Shown here: one piece after another, positions 63,234-64,000 of the stretch | Layout: each line of letters opens with the position of its first letter | How positions within the stretch are numbered: position 1 is the stretch's first letter | From: Vibrio sp. DW001 | GTDB lineage: Bacteria; Pseudomonadota; Gammaproteobacteria; Enterobacterales; Vibrionaceae | NCBI RefSeq assembly: GCF_029016285.1 | Contig: NZ_CP091976.1 | Coordinates: 1,302,001-1,366,000, forward strand | Reading direction: 5' to 3' | DNA: 64,000 nt | Program-made: the position numbers and the translations under genes | The notes under the pieces: generated by a model | Databases searched by the model: none | What the model was told of the DNA's origin: nothing | What the model saw: the letters and a program-made list of their open reading frames with translations, nothing else

Positions 63234-63594
63234 GAAATTCCACCCAACGTTTAAGTATCTCAGCTAAAGATTAACAAACTAAACTTAGGTTGTCTTTATA
63301 TGCATCAGCTGATCCACTTAAGATGTATAGCCATTCACTTTTTTCATCTTACGTACACGCCTTTGAGTGAACGATATTGTCCATTTGCTATCACCGACGG
63401 CATCACCTGAAGTGGTGCCGTTCGGCTATTTGGGATACGAAAAGTGATTTGATGGGCAGAAATTAGCCGTCGCTGTAAATCGGAAATGTCCAATTGCGAG
63501 TTACAGGTTAGAACGGATATGAGTTGGATGCTCAGATGTATGTCCACATTGACGGATCGATAAAATATTCATATCCATCTCACTTATTTCTATC
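63234..63594. other. Gene-poor stretch
   Basis: 361 bases with no gene I can support. It contains a hairpin, GGCATCAC - CTGAA - GTGGTGCC (63400-63420), with one wobble pair. A 67-codon minus-strand frame (63344-63547) has no recognisable features and no clear ribosome site. Confidence 0.4.
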
Positions 63595-63774
63595 TTGCAC
63601 GCCGCTTTTGGCGTTTGGGCAGAGATAAATCAAGTTCCTGAATATATTATGTTTGGGCTGTTTTTGTTGTCATTTATGCTTTATTTAATCCTTGTCAGTC
63701 ATATCTGGAAAGTAGTTGTTTTTTTTAGGATAAAGAAGGTGACTCTGACCAACGAAGCCTCTGAGCAAGGGTGA
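63595..63774 (+). CDS. Possible small membrane protein (start uncertain)
   Basis: An open frame of about 59 codons with one strong hydrophobic helix (YIMFGLFLLSFMLYLIL) and a basic then acidic tail. The frame has no ATG at a sensible place before the helix; a TTG at 63595 is the first alternative start. It may be a real short protein or the 3' remnant of a broken gene. A T-run follows the stop. Confidence 0.3.
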   Translation: MHAAFGVWAEINQVPEYIMFGLFLLSFMLYLILVSHIWKVVVFFRIKKVTLTNEASEQG

Positions 63775-63809
63775 TTTTTTGTTCTTGGCGCAGCGAAAAC
63801 ATAACGCTG

Positions 63810-64000
63810 CTACAGCCCAGTCCCGACTTGAAAATAGATAGCGGTGTCTTCTTCACTAAAAGCGATATCTATCCCGGAGCGTAAGCCATAGCGACGTGCA
63901 ATGGTATACCTTATCCCAGTACCGTATGAGTAATAGTTCTCTGTATCGAACAGTTGTCCGGCCGATTGTGTTGCAGAACCAAGCCCACCGAATACTGAGG
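63810..64000 (-). CDS. Outer-membrane protein, BamA/TamA-like C-terminus (5' end outside window)
   Basis: The last 63 codons of a gene running in from the right edge on the minus strand. The translation has alternating beta-strand pattern with SYGTGIRYTIARRYGLRSGID and ends IYFQVGTGL, like the last strands of surface-antigen (D15) barrels. This is too little to name the protein. An extra-genomic link to the rdh system is not suggested. Confidence 0.6.
   Translation of the reverse strand, partial: SVFGGLGSATQSAGQLFDTENYYSYGTGIRYTIARRYGLRSGIDIAFSEEDTAIYFQVGTGL

Noticed and set aside
63400..63420. Hairpin as an integron attC site
   Set aside because: It lacks the paired conserved core and inverse-core motifs, and there are no cassette-like repeats nearby.

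Overview
The window looks like a chromosome segment of a facultatively anaerobic marine gammaproteobacterium, most likely Vibrionaceae. The basis is low-to-mid GC, close E. coli-like orthologues (TnaA, PflD, Epd, PdxJ), a ViuB-type siderophore reductase, and perfect FNR-type sites. Species is not determinable from the sequence alone.

Layout. (1) 1-5.6 kb: end of a GH36 alpha-galactosidase, two AraC-family regulators, a solitary sugar-binding ABC protein and a PhyH-type oxygenase. (2) 5.6-15.9 kb: a fructose-like PTS and glycyl-radical locus equivalent to E. coli frwCB-pflDC-talC-frwD-ptsA. PflD/FsaB homologues are known to run anhydroglycolysis (1,5-anhydromannitol-6-P to 1-deoxyfructose-6-P to G3P plus hydroxyacetone). 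An RmlD-like reductase is added to the operon. A 22-bp near-identical motif lies in the divergent intergenic regions of blocks 1 and 2, suggesting a common regulator. (3) 16.1-22 kb: a tryptophanase unit with a tnaC leader peptide, tnaA, tnaB and ridA, convergent with an epd-pdxJ pair that would make more PLP. (4) 22.5-28.9 kb: LysR plus alkylsulfatase, a small exported protein, an aldo/keto reductase, and MarR plus a siderophore-interacting reductase. (5) 28.9-60 kb: the most notable region, an apparent organohalide-respiration island.

The island has five parts: an RdhC/PceC-like membrane flavoprotein, a small membrane protein, pyruvate:flavodoxin oxidoreductase and flavodoxin in one operon; a riboswitch-controlled operon with an exported CbiK-type chelatase, an ABC-2 exporter and a BtuCDF-like importer; a second riboswitch and a 15-gene anaerobic cobalamin operon (cbiD to cobC); a TPR protein with a Tat-exported reductive dehalogenase RdhA and its anchor RdhB; and an AraC regulator. 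Perfect TTGAT-N4-ATCAA sites precede the rdhC-like, cbiD and TPR-rdhAB operons, and a one-mismatch copy precedes cbiK. The likely logic is that loss of oxygen activates the electron donors, the corrinoid supply and the corrinoid-dependent terminal reductase together. (6) 61.2-62.5 kb: an IS110-family (IS1111 group) element with perfect 12-bp subterminal inverted repeats. Then come a small membrane protein gene and the 3' end of an outer-membrane protein gene.

Expected cobalamin steps not seen here are cbiJ, cobS, a corrinoid adenosyltransferase, precorrin-2 dehydrogenase and a cytosolic cobalt chelatase; they may lie elsewhere. All function calls are from reading the translated sequences; no database search was run.
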